DNA from: SMYC01 sp963578475
GTDB lineage: Bacteria; Acidobacteriota; Vicinamibacteria; Marinacidobacterales; SMYC01
Reading direction: 5' to 3'
NCBI GenBank assembly: GCA_963578475.1
Contig: CAUZCL010000003.1
Location: 62,001-126,000, forward strand
Length of the DNA stretch: 64,000 nt
The position numbers and the translations under genes were made by a program. The notes under the pieces are model-generated. The model was not told the origin of the DNA. It saw only the letters and a list, made by a program, of their open reading frames with translations, and did no database searches. Each line of letters opens with the position of its first letter. Position 1 is the stretch's first letter. Positions 46,283 through 56,105 of this stretch are shown here, in pieces.

Positions 46283-47857
46283 TCAGGGACGCAGAACCCG
46301 GCCTGCGAGAACACCCGGCCCGGTGAGCTTGCCGCTTAACACAACGTGCGCGATCCCCTCGGCCAGTTGATGCGAGTCTTTGTAAGTTGCCCGATCCGCG
46401 ATCGTCTCGAGGTCGAACACGACGATGTCGGCCCAAGCGCCGGGGCGTAGCTGGCCGCGATCGGTGAGCCCGAAAACCGTGGCGGGAAGACTGGTCATCG
46501 AGCGGATCGCATGCGGCAGCGTGACGACGCCGCGCTCGCGCACGTAGCGTGCGATCTTCCGTGGAAACGTGCCGTAATAACGCGGATGCGGTTTCCCTTC
46601 ACCCATCGCGACGAGCCCGCCATCGGAGCATGTCATCGTGTAGTCCTGGCGCATGATGTGAGCAATGTCGTCTTCCGACATGTTGAACGAAATGAGGCCC
46701 GCCCCGCCTTCTTCGAGCAGCGCGAGCACCAGGTCAATGGCCGCGACCCCGCGCTCTTCGGCGAGCTCCTGCAGCGTGCGCCCTTCAATCGTCGGGTCGG
46801 CGCGGTGGCGGGACACTTGAAGCGTCTCCGACCCGCCACGCCGGCGAAGGTTCTCGATCATGTCCTCTTTCAAACGCGCGCGCTCACGCGGATTTGCGAG
46901 ACGTTGTTCGAGCGGCGAAGGTCGACCGGGCATCGTCTCCCCTGCTTGCGCCCAACGCGGCACGAGAGCTCCAGTGATGCTCGTGCCGGACGCTTCGTAG
47001 GGATATTGATCCGCCCATACGGACACGCCGCGAGCTCGCGCGCGCTCGATACGCAGACAGGCCGCGACCGCCTTTCCCCAGTTGTCGGGCCCGAGCGCTT
47101 TCATATGCGTCACGATCCCTGAAACATCGGCTTCTTCAGCAATCCGAATCACTTCTTCGACCGCCGTAAGAAGCCCCACCGTGTAGTCGCCCTCGTCACG
47201 GATATGACTTGTATAAACGCCACCGGGATGAACTTCTTTCGCAAGTGCTACCACTTCTTCCGTGCTCGCGTAGCTCCCGGGTGCGTAATAGAGTCCGCTC
47301 GACAAGCCGAACGCGCCCGCGGCCATTCCTTCCCGCACCATGCCCTTCATCCGCTCGAGCTCCTCGTCCGTTGATGGACGGTCCTCGAGCCCCATGACCT
47401 CGCGGCGCACGCGACCATGGCCCACCATCAAGGCCGCATTAACGCCAATCCCTTGTGCTTCGTAGGTCGCGCGCTGCTCGGAAAGCGGCCAAGTACCGCC
47501 CCCGTCGGGGTTCAGGACGACGGTCGTGACACCTTGCGCAAGAATCGGCGCCGCACCTTTGAGCTCCTCGCGCCGGAGCCCCCCGGCCGCATGCGAGTGC
47601 ACGTCGATGAAACCCGGTGCTATGTAGAGTCCGGTGGCATCAATGACGGTGTCAGCCGTCCCACCGTCGAGACGTCCCATCCTAACGATGCGTCCGTCCC
47701 GGATCCCGATATCCGCCGCGTACCAAGGGTTGCCTGTCCCGTCGAGAACCCAGCCGTTCTTGATGAGAATGTCGTAGGAATCAGCGCCGGCGCCCATTGA
47801 GGCTGACGTAGTCAGAGCGGCCAACGTCAAGCCGAATAAGAGGATCGCCCGGCGCAT
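46283..47857 (-). CDS. Secreted N-acyl-D-amino-acid deacylase (D-aminoacylase)
   Basis: A 524-residue amidohydrolase with a signal peptide (LLFGLTLAALTTSASMGAGA). The metal site is APGFIDVHSHAAGG; ILAQGVTTVVLNPDGGG, GAFGLSSGLYYAPGSYAS, YTSHIRDEGDY (metal His) and TCSDGGLVAMGEGKPHPRYY (catalytic Asp) follow the D-aminoacylase order, and the C-terminus GQLRPGAWADIVVFDLETIA is the composite beta domain. It hydrolyses N-acyl-D-amino acids, giving D-amino acids for the DadA-like oxidase at 20.7 kb. Intact, downstream neighbour of cbs on the same strand. Confidence 0.9.
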   Translation of the reverse strand: MRRAILLFGLTLAALTTSASMGAGADSYDILIKNGWVLDGTGNPWYAADIGIRDGRIVRMGRLDGGTADTVIDATGLYIAPGFIDVHSHAAGGLRREELKGAAPILAQGVTTVVLNPDGGGTWPLSEQRATYEAQGIGVNAALMVGHGRVRREVMGLEDRPSTDEELERMKGMVREGMAAGAFGLSSGLYYAPGSYASTEEVVALAKEVHPGGVYTSHIRDEGDYTVGLLTAVEEVIRIAEEADVSGIVTHMKALGPDNWGKAVAACLRIERARARGVSVWADQYPYEASGTSITGALVPRWAQAGETMPGRPSPLEQRLANPRERARLKEDMIENLRRRGGSETLQVSRHRADPTIEGRTLQELAEERGVAAIDLVLALLEEGGAGLISFNMSEDDIAHIMRQDYTMTCSDGGLVAMGEGKPHPRYYGTFPRKIARYVRERGVVTLPHAIRSMTSLPATVFGLTDRGQLRPGAWADIVVFDLETIADRATYKDSHQLAEGIAHVVLSGKLTGPGVLAGRVLRP

Positions 47858-47909
47858 CGGCCCAAGCCTATCACCGATTTCGGCTTTACGGATTCGTATC
47901 TGTGGTGAC

Positions 47910-48165
47910 CTAGTTTTGTGCGGTCGCGATCGCTCTCAGCTCCTCCAATCCGTCCAGCACGACGTGTATCTGCGGGGACGTCACATCGGGGTCCGCGACG
48001 AACAAGAAGTGCTGGCCGTCGGGCGCGATGTCCCAACCGCGCCGGTTGGGACATATCTGACTGACTCGAAGAGACAGAGAGCTCGGGGTGGGTCGATGCG
48101 CAGCGTCGTGTTGGCCGTCCCTGCCACGTCCGCCACCATGAACGTCGCGTCCTCCATGTCGCCTC
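47910..48165 (-). pseudogene. Relic of a PD40-propeller kinase C-terminus
   Basis: The minus strand gives ATFMVADVAGTANTTLRIDP, then after a frame slip GWDIAPDGQHFLFVADPDVT and QIHVVLDGLEELRAIATAQN with a stop at 47910-47912. The pattern YDVSPDGQRFL...I.VVLNW.EELK is the standard end of acidobacterial kinases that carry a TolB-like propeller. No kinase domain accompanies it on this side; the large broken kinase upstream ends with TPR repeats and is a different gene. Confidence 0.6.
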
Positions 48166-48186
48166 AGGCTCGATAGACGCAGCGCA

Positions 48187-50452
48187 TCACGGCGCATCCG
48201 GATGGTTGATGCGAGCCAGGAGCTCGGCCCAACGCGGGTCGGCGCGAAAGCCATCGAAGAACGGGGTCCGGGGCTGCGCGATCCAAGTGCGCTTCTCTAG
48301 CGCTTCGTCGAGAAGCTCGAAGCCATATCCACCTCTCCAAGGGCTGCATGGATGATGGCACGAAAAAGAGGACTGACAGACTCTGTCTCTGCCTTTTTCT
48401 CGAGCTCTCCGAAAGTGGCCCGTGCCTCGTCGTTTCGTCCCGCGGTAGCCTGACCCCGCCCCAAAAAACCCAGGTAGAAAGGCGCTTGTCCGGCAATTGT
48501 GGCTGCTCTCGCAAGCGCATCGATGCCCCTTTCGACGCGACCCAAGCGGACGTACGCAGAGCCGATGCAGAAGAGGCCGACGACGTAGTCGGGGTCCAGG
48601 TCCGGCGCTTTCTGGCACTCTTTCACGCAACCTTCGTCATCGCCCTGGAAACTGAAGGTCATGCCGGCCTTGCTATTCACATAGGGGTTTAGAGGGTCGA
48701 GCTCTTGCGCTTTCTTGACGGCAGCGATGGACTCTTCTTCCCTATTTTTCCACAGAAACCACCCCAACCAGAGCTGCGAAGCGGATTCATGGGGTCGAGT
48801 TCCTTGCTTCGCTTGAGCGAGCGCCGTTCTTGCTCGAAGTCCAATCGAACATTAGTTCGATGATGCGTTGGGCCGATGCACATCCGCGAGCTGGTCGTTG
48901 ATGGCGAGGGCCCGTTCGAGCGACGCTTTTGCCCGTTTGCAGGCCTCCTCTTCGCGTACGAACCCGTAGATCGCCTGAATGGCGTGCATCTCGGCGAGAC
49001 CGATGTGGGGGAGAGCGTAGCTGGAATCCTTTTTGGACCGCTTCCTCATAAAATTCCCGGCTTTTGCCATCGCCTCTTTGCGACGCGAGAACCAATGGTA
49101 CCTGCCGCGCAAATAAAATGATAGGCCTCCTGGTTCTCGGTATGGCGAACCACGCGCGGCGCTTCCGCATCGCTCAGCTCCAGTCTGAGCGCAGCGACGA
49201 TGTCTGCCGAGATTTTGTCCTGAACCGCGAAAACGTCATCCATGTCGCCGTCATAGCGGCGCGACCAGATTTGGTAGCCGCCTTCCACAGCATTGAGCTG
49301 CGCGGTCACCCTCAGACGCTTGCCGGCCGTGCGCACACTTCCTTCGAGGACGGTCTTGACCTCGAGCGAACGGCCCACTTCGCAAAGATCATGATCGCCG
49401 CCTTTGAATCGAAACGCCGAGGAGCGCGCGGCGACGCGAAGACCCTGAATACCTGCGAGCGCCGTCATGATCTCCTCTGCCATACCCTCGCAGAAATAGT
49501 CTTGATTTTTTTGCCGGCACTGATATCGGCAAAAGGAAGTACGGCGATGGAATGGGCTCCCTCTTGTTCACCCTCGAAAGGAGCGGTCGCCCCGACTCGG
49601 CCGACTCCAGACAAGGTCTCGAGTGTAAATCCCAGATCACGCACGGTTTAAAAACGCGCCTCCGGATTCTTCTCAAGACAGCGGGCGACGATGCGACCGA
49701 GCCCAGAGTCAGCAGAGTCTCTTCCGGGGAGCTCCGGCTCGAAGTTCAGGATAGCGCTGAGTTTGTCCGCGGTGGACCTGCCGATGAAGGCCGGACGTCC
49801 AGAGAGCATTTCGTAGAGCACCGCGCCCACCGCGAAAATGTCACTTCGCTTTTCCGCGTCGCGGCCGCGGACTTGCTCGGGTGACATGTAGCCGACCGTT
49901 CCCATGACCGTACCCGGGTCCGTGCCGCGGATATTCGTCTCACCTTCATCATCCGCCTCGCCTTCGAAGAGAGCTTGCCTTTTGGGGAGTCCGAAATCCA
50001 GAATCTTCAAATGGTCGTCCAGCGTCACGAACGCATTGGCCGGCTTGAGGTCCCGGTGGAGGATCCCCTTGTCGTGCGCCGCCGCCAATCCCTGCGCCAT
50101 TCGTAGCGCATAGGCGACCGCCTTACGCTGAGGTAGAGCCCCCCGACTCCAGCAGTTTCTGGAGCGTGTTCCCCTCGAGAAGCTCCGTGACGGTGTAAAC
50201 CACGCCGTCCTCGGAGCCGAAGTCATAAATCGCGAGCACGTTGGGATGCGAAAGCGCGGCCAGCGCTTTGGCTTCACGCTCGAAGCGATCTCTGAACTCC
50301 TTGTCTCCCGCGAGTTTGTCAGGAAGAACTTTGATAGCGACCCGACGGTCGAGCCTCCCATCCTCGGCGGAACACACTTCTCCCATCCCACCGGCACCGA
50401 TGGGCTCGATGATGACGTAAGAGCCGAGCCGTGTTCCGGGTTGCAGGGGCAT
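48187..50452 (-). pseudogene. Hanks-type kinase with TolB-like and TPR domains, heavily broken
   Basis: From ATG 50452 comes MPLQPGTRLGSYVIIEPIGA with an intact GAGGMGEV loop, VAIKVLPDKL lysine, and (after a frame slip near 50140) HRDLKPAN and DFGLPK, then GTVGYMSPEQVRGRDAEKRS. The kinase ends EARF-TAA (49648-49650) in place of EARFQTVRDLGFTLETL, so an in-frame stop. A FlgO/TolB-like segment follows (LRVAARSSAFRFKGGDHDLC, VEGGYQIWSRRYDGDMDDVF). Then TPR repeats are scattered over all three frames (YVVGLFCIGSAYVRLGRVER) to the end LLARINHPDAP at 48187. At least five shifts are needed. The kinase core keeps its catalytic residues, but the protein as a whole is dead. Confidence 0.8.
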
Positions 50453-50585
50453 TGGAGTCCAACGAAACTGAATGCCGATTATAGTGCCCGAACCGTTAGT
50501 CTGTCGGAAATTCCGGTCCTTTCGCGCTGATTCCAAGAACTCCACCACGGGACGCACCGCGATTTCGGCTATACTGGACTGTTCG

Positions 50586-51314
50586 ATGCGCAATGTCGTC
50601 GTAATTCCAGCCTTGGACGAAGAGAAATCTATCCCCAAGGTACTCGCCGAGATCCCGACGGATCTGATCGCAGAAGTGTTCGTTGTGGATAACGGGAGTA
50701 GCGATCGTACCGCGGAAGTGGCTCGGCAAGCCGGCGCGACGGTGCTCTACGAGCCGCGAGCAGGCTATGGCCAAGCTTGCCTGACCGGGATCGCCGCTCT
50801 TGCACAAAACCCTCCTGATGTCGTTGTTTTCGTCGACGGCGATTACAGCGACCGCTCGGCGGAGATGACGGCGCTCGTTGCGCCCATTCTCGATGGCACC
50901 GCAGATTTTGTCATCGGCTCGCGCATTCTCGGAGAGCGGGAGCCGGGTGCTCTCGCACCGCAGGCGCGATGGGGCAACGGGCTCGCAACGTGGATGATCC
51001 GCATTCTCTACAACACGACGTTTACCGATCTCGGACCGTTTCGAGCCATCCGCTATGACACGTTGCAGTCGCTGAACATGTGCGATCGCGATTACGGCTG
51101 GACCGCGGAGATGCAAGCCAAAGCCGCCCGCACGGGTGTCCGAACAAAAGAAGTGCCCGTCAGCTACCATCGCCGGATCGGGCGATCGAAAATCACCGGC
51201 ACGGTCAAAGGCACCGTTCTCGCCAGCTGGAAAATCATTACGACCATTCTGAAGTTGCGATTCACCCGTCCTCCCGACACGGCGCGGGCGGAATCGAAAG
51301 TCCCCCTCGGTTGA
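50586..51314 (+). CDS. Family 2 glycosyltransferase (dolichol-phosphate mannosyltransferase-like)
   Basis: A 242-residue GT-A enzyme. VVVIPALDEEKSIPKVLAEI, VFVVDNGSSDRTAEVARQAG, GYGQACLTGIAAL, the metal motif VVFVDGDYSDRSAEM and IGSRILGEREPGAL are the usual GT2/DPM order; TEMQAKAARTG-type positions appear as GWTAEMQAKAARTG, and VPVSYHRRIGRSKITGTVKG ends the domain. There is no membrane anchor. It probably charges a polyprenyl phosphate with a sugar. ATG 50586 is preferred, since upstream codons belong to the divergent kinase leader. Pyruvate kinase starts two bases after the stop. Confidence 0.85.
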   Translation: MRNVVVIPALDEEKSIPKVLAEIPTDLIAEVFVVDNGSSDRTAEVARQAGATVLYEPRAGYGQACLTGIAALAQNPPDVVVFVDGDYSDRSAEMTALVAPILDGTADFVIGSRILGEREPGALAPQARWGNGLATWMIRILYNTTFTDLGPFRAIRYDTLQSLNMCDRDYGWTAEMQAKAARTGVRTKEVPVSYHRRIGRSKITGTVKGTVLASWKIITTILKLRFTRPPDTARAESKVPLG

Positions 51315-51316
51315 AT

Positions 51317-52741
51317 ATGCGGAAAACAAAAATTGTCGCGACTCTAGGCCCTGCCTCTTCTTCGCCAGACATGGTGGAGAAGCTCATCGACGCAGGCGTG
51401 GATGTCGCCCGTCTTAATTTCTCGCACGGCACGCACGAAGAGCACGAGCAAAACGTCGAAACCGTTCGCGCCATTAGCGCGCGCCACCACCGCCCAGTGG
51501 CCGTTCTTCAAGATTTGTCGGGTCCGAAGATCCGTACGGGCAAGATCGAAGCGGAAGGCGGCGTGCAGCTCGAAGAGGGCGCGCGTTTCGTGCTGACGAC
51601 CGAGGAGGTGCCCGGTGACGCGGATCGGGCCTCGACGAACTACAAGAAGCTCCCTCGCGACCTCAAGAAAGGCGATCGCATCGTTCTCGACGACGGCCGC
51701 ATCGCGCTTGCCGTACAGAAGGTGGAAGGTGAAGAGATCGAGACCGAGGTCGTCAACGGCGGCATCCTGAAATCAAATAAAGGCATCAATCTGCCCGGAG
51801 TCTTCATCTCGACGCCGGCGCTCACGGACAAAGATCGACGCGACGTCATCCAGGGCCTGAAGCTCGACGTCGACTTCATGGCTATGTCCTTTGTCCAACG
51901 CAAAGAAGATATCGAACAGCTGCGCTCTCTCCTGCGCGAGAACGAGCGCAAAGATCTCCAGATCATCGCCAAGATCGAACGGCCGAAAGCCGTCGAGAAC
52001 CTGCTCGAAATCCTATCCGTGGCCGATGGCGTCATGGTTGCACGTGGGGACCTCGGCGTCGAGCTCGCTCCGGAACAAGTGCCCACGATCCAAAAAGAAA
52101 TCATCCTTGAAGCGAACCAACGCGGGCAGACGGTGATCACGGCCACCCAAATGCTCGAGTCCATGGTGCACGAACCCGTGCCCACGCGTGCCGAAGCCTC
52201 GGACATCGCGAACGCGATTCTGGACGGAACCGACGCGCTCATGCTCTCCGCAGAGACGGCAAGCGGCGCGTACCCGGTGGAGGCGGTCGAGACCATGGCG
52301 CGCATCACCGTGCACACCGAAGACCATATGGCGAACTCGCCCACCCGGCGCCGCACGGCGGATTTCCCACTCATGGAAGGCTCCCCGGTCACGCGCGCGG
52401 TCGCCCTCGCGGCAAGACGCGCCGCGGAGGAGCTCGACGCGAAGTATATCGTTGCCTTCACCGAGTCCGGCTCTACCGTCCGGCTCGTGAGCTACTCGCG
52501 ACCGAAAAGCCACATTCTCGGCTTTACGCCTTCGGAACGCGTCTATCGACGACTCGCGCTGCGTTGGGGTGTCACGCCGTTGCACGGCGAGCGGTTCGAC
52601 ACCACGGACGCTATGCTCGAGGTCGCAATGAAATTCCTCAAGCGAAAAGGCTTCGTCAACGAAGGCGACATCGTGGTCACCGTGTGCGGACACACCACGC
52701 TCCCCGGCGCCACCAACATGATGAAGGTCTTGAAGTTCTGA
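51317..52741 (+). CDS. pyk: Pyruvate kinase
   Basis: A 474-residue glycolytic enzyme making pyruvate and ATP from phosphoenolpyruvate. MRKTKIVATLGPASSS, RLNFSHGTHEEH, ALTDKDRRDVIQGLKLDVDF, the catalytic MKIERPKAVENL-type block (here IIAKIERPKAVENLLEIL), VMVARGDLGVELAPEQVPTI, TATQMLESMVHEPVPTRAEA and the C-terminal VVTVCGHTTLPGATNMMKVL are all present. Intact. Embedded between the GT2 gene and the class A PBP with minimal spacing, so a three-gene operon is likely. Confidence 0.95.
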   Translation: MRKTKIVATLGPASSSPDMVEKLIDAGVDVARLNFSHGTHEEHEQNVETVRAISARHHRPVAVLQDLSGPKIRTGKIEAEGGVQLEEGARFVLTTEEVPGDADRASTNYKKLPRDLKKGDRIVLDDGRIALAVQKVEGEEIETEVVNGGILKSNKGINLPGVFISTPALTDKDRRDVIQGLKLDVDFMAMSFVQRKEDIEQLRSLLRENERKDLQIIAKIERPKAVENLLEILSVADGVMVARGDLGVELAPEQVPTIQKEIILEANQRGQTVITATQMLESMVHEPVPTRAEASDIANAILDGTDALMLSAETASGAYPVEAVETMARITVHTEDHMANSPTRRRTADFPLMEGSPVTRAVALAARRAAEELDAKYIVAFTESGSTVRLVSYSRPKSHILGFTPSERVYRRLALRWGVTPLHGERFDTTDAMLEVAMKFLKRKGFVNEGDIVVTVCGHTTLPGATNMMKVLKF

Positions 52742-52750
52742 CGACCGCTC

Positions 52751-55015
52751 TTGGTAAAGAAGAGACGTAAGAAAAAAGCGCGGAAATATTCGAAGCGCCG
52801 CCTTCGTGTCGTTGTCGCGCTATTGAGCTCCGCCGCGACCCTTCTTTTCGCCGCGGCCGTTGTTCTCATCTACCACACACTGAAATTCACCGCGCTCGTC
52901 GACGCGAAGCTCCAAGGGGAACAGAGCCAGCGGGAGGCCTGGGTTTACGCGCGACCTTTCGAGCTTCGCCGCGGCCAGAGGCTCACTCGAGGCGAGCTCG
53001 TCACGCTTTTGAACGACTTGGGATACGCGGAAAGGCGCGCGCTCGCGGACGAGCCCGCGACGTTCAGCGTCGCAGGTGAGGACGTCCATATCTTGCGGCG
53101 CGGTGAGTTTCGGGTCCCGGTCTCGGTGAGCTTCCACGATTACTGGGTCTCGGCCATTCACGAGATTCGCGGCGGCAGCCCCTTGGACCGCGTCTCGTTC
53201 GGCAGCGTCCCGGTGACAACGCTCTTTGGTGCCGACCGTGCCAAGAGCCGTTGGGTGTTTCTCGACGAAATCCCGGATCACGTCTCCCAAGCGGTTCTGG
53301 CCACGGAGGACCGGCGCTTCTACTCCCATACAGGCTTGGACCCGCTTGGGATCGCTCGTGCTCTCGTGGCAGACATCATGAGCAACGAGCTCCGTCAAGG
53401 CGGCAGCACGCTTACCCAGCAGTTGGTCAAGAACTACTTCTTGACACCGGAGCGCACGTGGCGACGCAAAATCCTAGAGGCCTATCTCGCCATCATCCTG
53501 GAAACCCGTGCAGAGAAAGACGACATCCTGGAGCTCTATCTCAACGACGTGTATTTCGGCCAACGCGGTTCGTTCGGCATCAACGGCGTGGAGCAGGCGT
53601 CGCACATTTTTTTTGGGAAGAGCGTTCGAAACCTCACGATCTCCCAAGGTGCGCTTCTCGCCTCGGTCATCCGCTCGCCCAATGCAAGCTCCCCGTTCAG
53701 ATATCCGAACCAGATTCGAAAGCGCCGTGACATCGTCATCCAGCAAATGGTCCGCTCGGGGTTCATTGACGAGATCCAAGGCGCCGAAGCAGCATCGCAA
53801 CGGCTCGGGCTCGTCGAAGGCACCGTAGATCGTGGCGAGGCGCCATACTTCGTGGACACGCTCCGAAGGGAGCTCTTGGCGAGCCACGACGCGAATCAGC
53901 TTCAGACACGAGGCCTCGTCATCCAATCGACGATGGATCGGCACCTACAAAACGCCGCGCAGAAAGCGGTCGTCGACGGCCTGGAAGAGATCCGCCCAAA
54001 GCTCCCAAAAAGCGCGCAAGGTCTCCCTCAAGCCGCACTCGTCGCACTCGTTCCGTCGACCGGCGACGTCGTCGCCCTCGTCGGCGCCCGTAGCTATGGC
54101 ACGAGCCAGTTCAACCGCGCCCTTGACGCGCATCGCCAGCCAGGAAGCGCCTTCAAGCCGTTCGTCTATCTGGCCGCGTTCGAAAGCGACCCAGCACGAT
54201 TGCCGACGACGATGGTCTTCGACGAGCCGACGACGTTTCGGCAGGGCGGCAGGAGCTGGACGCCTCAGAACTATAGCCGCCGTTTCGAGGGGCGCGTGAG
54301 CTTCCGCCGCGCTCTCGCTCTGTCTCTGAACGTCGCGACCGCGCGCGTGGGCCAGACCACCGGTTTCGAGAACGTTGTGGCCTTGTGGGAGTCGATGGGG
54401 ATGTCGAGTCGACTCGAGCCCTACCCCTCACTCGTTCTGGGATCGTTCGAGGTCTCGCCCATCGAGCTCGCGACCGCTTACGCCGTTCTCGCCAATGGCG
54501 GCCGCAAGGTCGAGCCGCGTTTTTTCACAACGCTCGAAGATGCCCGCGGCGTTGTCGAAGAGCGTCCCGTGTCGTCTGAGCGCGTCGCCTCCCGGGAGAG
54601 TACTTTTCTAGTAACGGACATGCTCCGAAGCGTGATCAGCTTTGGCACCGCGAGCGAGATCCGGGCGCGCGGCTTTCAGGCTCAGGCGGCAGGGAAGACG
54701 GGAACGACGAACAACACCCGCGACGCTTGGTTCGTCGGCTATACGCCGGACCTTCTCACCGCTGTTTGGGTTGGCTACGATGACAATCGCCCGCTCGGTT
54801 TGTCAGGCTCCCAAGCGGCGCTCCCCATCTGGACACGCTTCATGAAGGTGGCCGTCTCCGGCAAGGAAAAGGCCCGCTTCTCGCCCCCGCCGGGCATCGT
54901 CTTCGCCGACATCGACCCCGCGACGGGGAAGCGCGCGGGGCCGTCTTGTCCGTCACGCCAACGGGAAGCGTTTCGGAAGGAAGCGGTTCCCCTGGAGCTT
55001 TGTCGCCTCCACTAG
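52751..55015 (+). CDS. Bifunctional class A penicillin-binding protein (PBP1b-like), TTG start
   Basis: A 754-residue cell-wall synthase. A basic cytoplasmic tail (KKRRKKKARKYSKRR) and one membrane helix (VVVALLSSAATLLFAAAVVLIY) are followed by a UB2H-like region (about 65-120). The GT51 glycosyltransferase has Glu186 in ATEDRRFYSHTGLDPLGIAR, QGGSTLTQQLVKNYFL and ILELYLNDVYFG. The transpeptidase has Ser466 and Lys469 in PGSAFKPF, SLN in ALSLNVATA, and Lys649 in GKTGTTNNTRDAWFVG. TTG 52751 is the first start of the frame, ten bases after the pyk stop. Intact. Confidence 0.92.
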   Translation: MVKKRRKKKARKYSKRRLRVVVALLSSAATLLFAAAVVLIYHTLKFTALVDAKLQGEQSQREAWVYARPFELRRGQRLTRGELVTLLNDLGYAERRALADEPATFSVAGEDVHILRRGEFRVPVSVSFHDYWVSAIHEIRGGSPLDRVSFGSVPVTTLFGADRAKSRWVFLDEIPDHVSQAVLATEDRRFYSHTGLDPLGIARALVADIMSNELRQGGSTLTQQLVKNYFLTPERTWRRKILEAYLAIILETRAEKDDILELYLNDVYFGQRGSFGINGVEQASHIFFGKSVRNLTISQGALLASVIRSPNASSPFRYPNQIRKRRDIVIQQMVRSGFIDEIQGAEAASQRLGLVEGTVDRGEAPYFVDTLRRELLASHDANQLQTRGLVIQSTMDRHLQNAAQKAVVDGLEEIRPKLPKSAQGLPQAALVALVPSTGDVVALVGARSYGTSQFNRALDAHRQPGSAFKPFVYLAAFESDPARLPTTMVFDEPTTFRQGGRSWTPQNYSRRFEGRVSFRRALALSLNVATARVGQTTGFENVVALWESMGMSSRLEPYPSLVLGSFEVSPIELATAYAVLANGGRKVEPRFFTTLEDARGVVEERPVSSERVASRESTFLVTDMLRSVISFGTASEIRARGFQAQAAGKTGTTNNTRDAWFVGYTPDLLTAVWVGYDDNRPLGLSGSQAALPIWTRFMKVAVSGKEKARFSPPPGIVFADIDPATGKRAGPSCPSRQREAFRKEAVPLELCRLH

Positions 55016-55034
55016 GTTCCCGCGATCCGAGCTT

Positions 55035-55123
55035 CTTTCGGCTACCCTGGTTTGGGAGGACGCGGGTAGCTGAAAGCCTGTAGCAACTCGGATCGGGGTG
55101 AATTCACGCGGACGGAAAGTCCG
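55035..55123 (+). ncRNA. Candidate structured RNA or leader downstream of the PBP gene
   Basis: Three helices are packed into 90 bases: CTTTCGGCTACCC (55035-55047) pairs with GGGTAGCTGAAAG (55064-55076) as 13 pairs with one G-U; GTGAATTCAC (55098-55107) is a perfect palindrome; CGGAC-GGAAA-GTCCG (55109-55123) is a 5-bp hairpin with a purine loop. There is no U-run, so it is not a simple terminator, and no coding frame covers it. I cannot match it to a known RNA class. Confidence 0.35.
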
Positions 55124-55230
55124 ACTGCGCGCGGGCGACGAACTCCGCTTCGATCTCTTGAAATGCCAGCGGCGTCGTCGCTGACCGTCATCTCAAGTCG
55201 GAGCTCCGGTCATCCGGTGTCAAATGTAAG

Positions 55231-55628
55231 TCAGATCGCGCCCGCTTGCAGTAGTCGCCAACGCATCTCGACCCGTACTTCTTCGTTCATGTAGAGCAAT
55301 CTAACCGTGGCTCGGCCGACCGGCGTCCGCCCGGTAATTGTCGGACCTTCCAAGGAGAAGTGCTCTGACCACATGTCTTGCCAAGGGTTGAAGAGCGCGA
55401 CAAGGTGCCCGGTTTCCGGGTCGATACTGGGTAGATTTGTCCCCTTGTGCGCGTTGAAGTCAGGGCAAGCGAGCGCAAGGTTGGTGCATCGCCGTCGCCA
55501 CCGTGCTGTCGAACGGTGATGTGATCGATGTGGAACGTGAGAAAAAGGGCGGCTGCTTGGGGCAAGGAGCAATACTCGCAGCGGTGAGACGCACGGCGTC
55601 GCACCAGTTCCCGGAGCGCCGCTTCCAT
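55231..55628 (-). pseudogene. HNH endonuclease with EYC motif, frameshift and lost cysteine
   Basis: ATG 55628 reads MEAALRELVRRRASHRCEYC and SLPQAAALFLTFHIDHITVR QHGG, then shifts frame near 55490 to NLALACPDFNAHKGTNLPSI and ends TVRLLYMNEEVRVEMRWRLL. This is the small HNH protein widespread in Acidobacteriota, Cyanobacteria and Planctomycetota. The second zinc knuckle normally reads CPxCN; here it is CPDFN, so one zinc ligand is gone. It follows the small helical partner (55629) directly, as is usual for this pair. Probably inactive. Confidence 0.7.
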
Positions 55629-55811
55629 CTAGGAGGTGGGCTGTTTGATTAGGAGCTCACGAGCCTTTGCTTGAAGGATTGTGACGAAGTGAAAGGCGTC
55701 ACGATATCGGTCGTACTCCGTTCGCTCCTCTTTCGAGAGAGTTCCTTCGTTGGCCTTTTCGGCCAACTCGTCGACTCGCGCTTGGATTTGATCATCGGCA
55801 CGCAGAGCCAC
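55629..55811 (-). CDS. Small helical partner protein of the HNH endonuclease
   Basis: GTG 55811 gives 60 residues: MALRADDQIQARVDELAEKA, then NEGTLSKEERTEYDRYRDAF and HFVTILQAKARELLIKQPTS. The ELAEKANEGTLSxEERxEYxxY motif is typical of the small protein encoded just before EYC-type HNH nucleases. Family members begin about 25-30 residues earlier; the frame is indeed open upstream (RVLKPITDCLTPDVAAKLVA) but has no normal start, so the beginning may be lost. Stop and HNH start are adjacent (TAGATG). Confidence 0.55.
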   Translation of the reverse strand: MALRADDQIQARVDELAEKANEGTLSKEERTEYDRYRDAFHFVTILQAKARELLIKQPTS

Positions 55812-56043
55812 CAGTTTCGCTGCAACGTCTGGAGTAAGGCAGTCCGTGATCGGCTTCAGAACACGACCTAGGATAGCTTCTTGGTCAGGCCGCGACCTGC
55901 CCTTATTGTATCGCTCAATACCGAAGAGCTGCTAATCGAGGACTCGGGGCCAAATGAGGCAGACGAAACCGGAGCCATAGCCGCCCAGTTTGACGTCGTT
56001 TCCAAAAACTCTCTGATTCTAATCTAAACTAAGCGCGTGCGCT

Positions 56044-56087
56044 CCATCGCCTAAAGGCGATGGGTTCGGTCGCCGACTAAAGTCGGC
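56044..56087. repeat. Two hairpins typical of an IS200/IS605 element end
   Basis: CCATCGCC-TAAA-GGCGATGG (56044-56063) and GCCGAC-TAAA-GTCGGC (56072-56087) are perfect stems with the same TAAA loop, next to the 3' end of a Y1 transposase gene. IS200/IS605 transposases recognise such subterminal hairpins in single-stranded DNA. They mark one end of the element; I could not find the opposite end. Confidence 0.6.
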
Positions 56088-56105
56088 TTGGTCTTCCGCA
56101 ATTCG

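Noticed and set aside
55812..56043. A further gene upstream of the small HNH partner
   Set aside because: The minus strand is open in parts but lacks a start and any recognisable motif; only the probable lost N-terminus of the partner protein can be read to about 55880.
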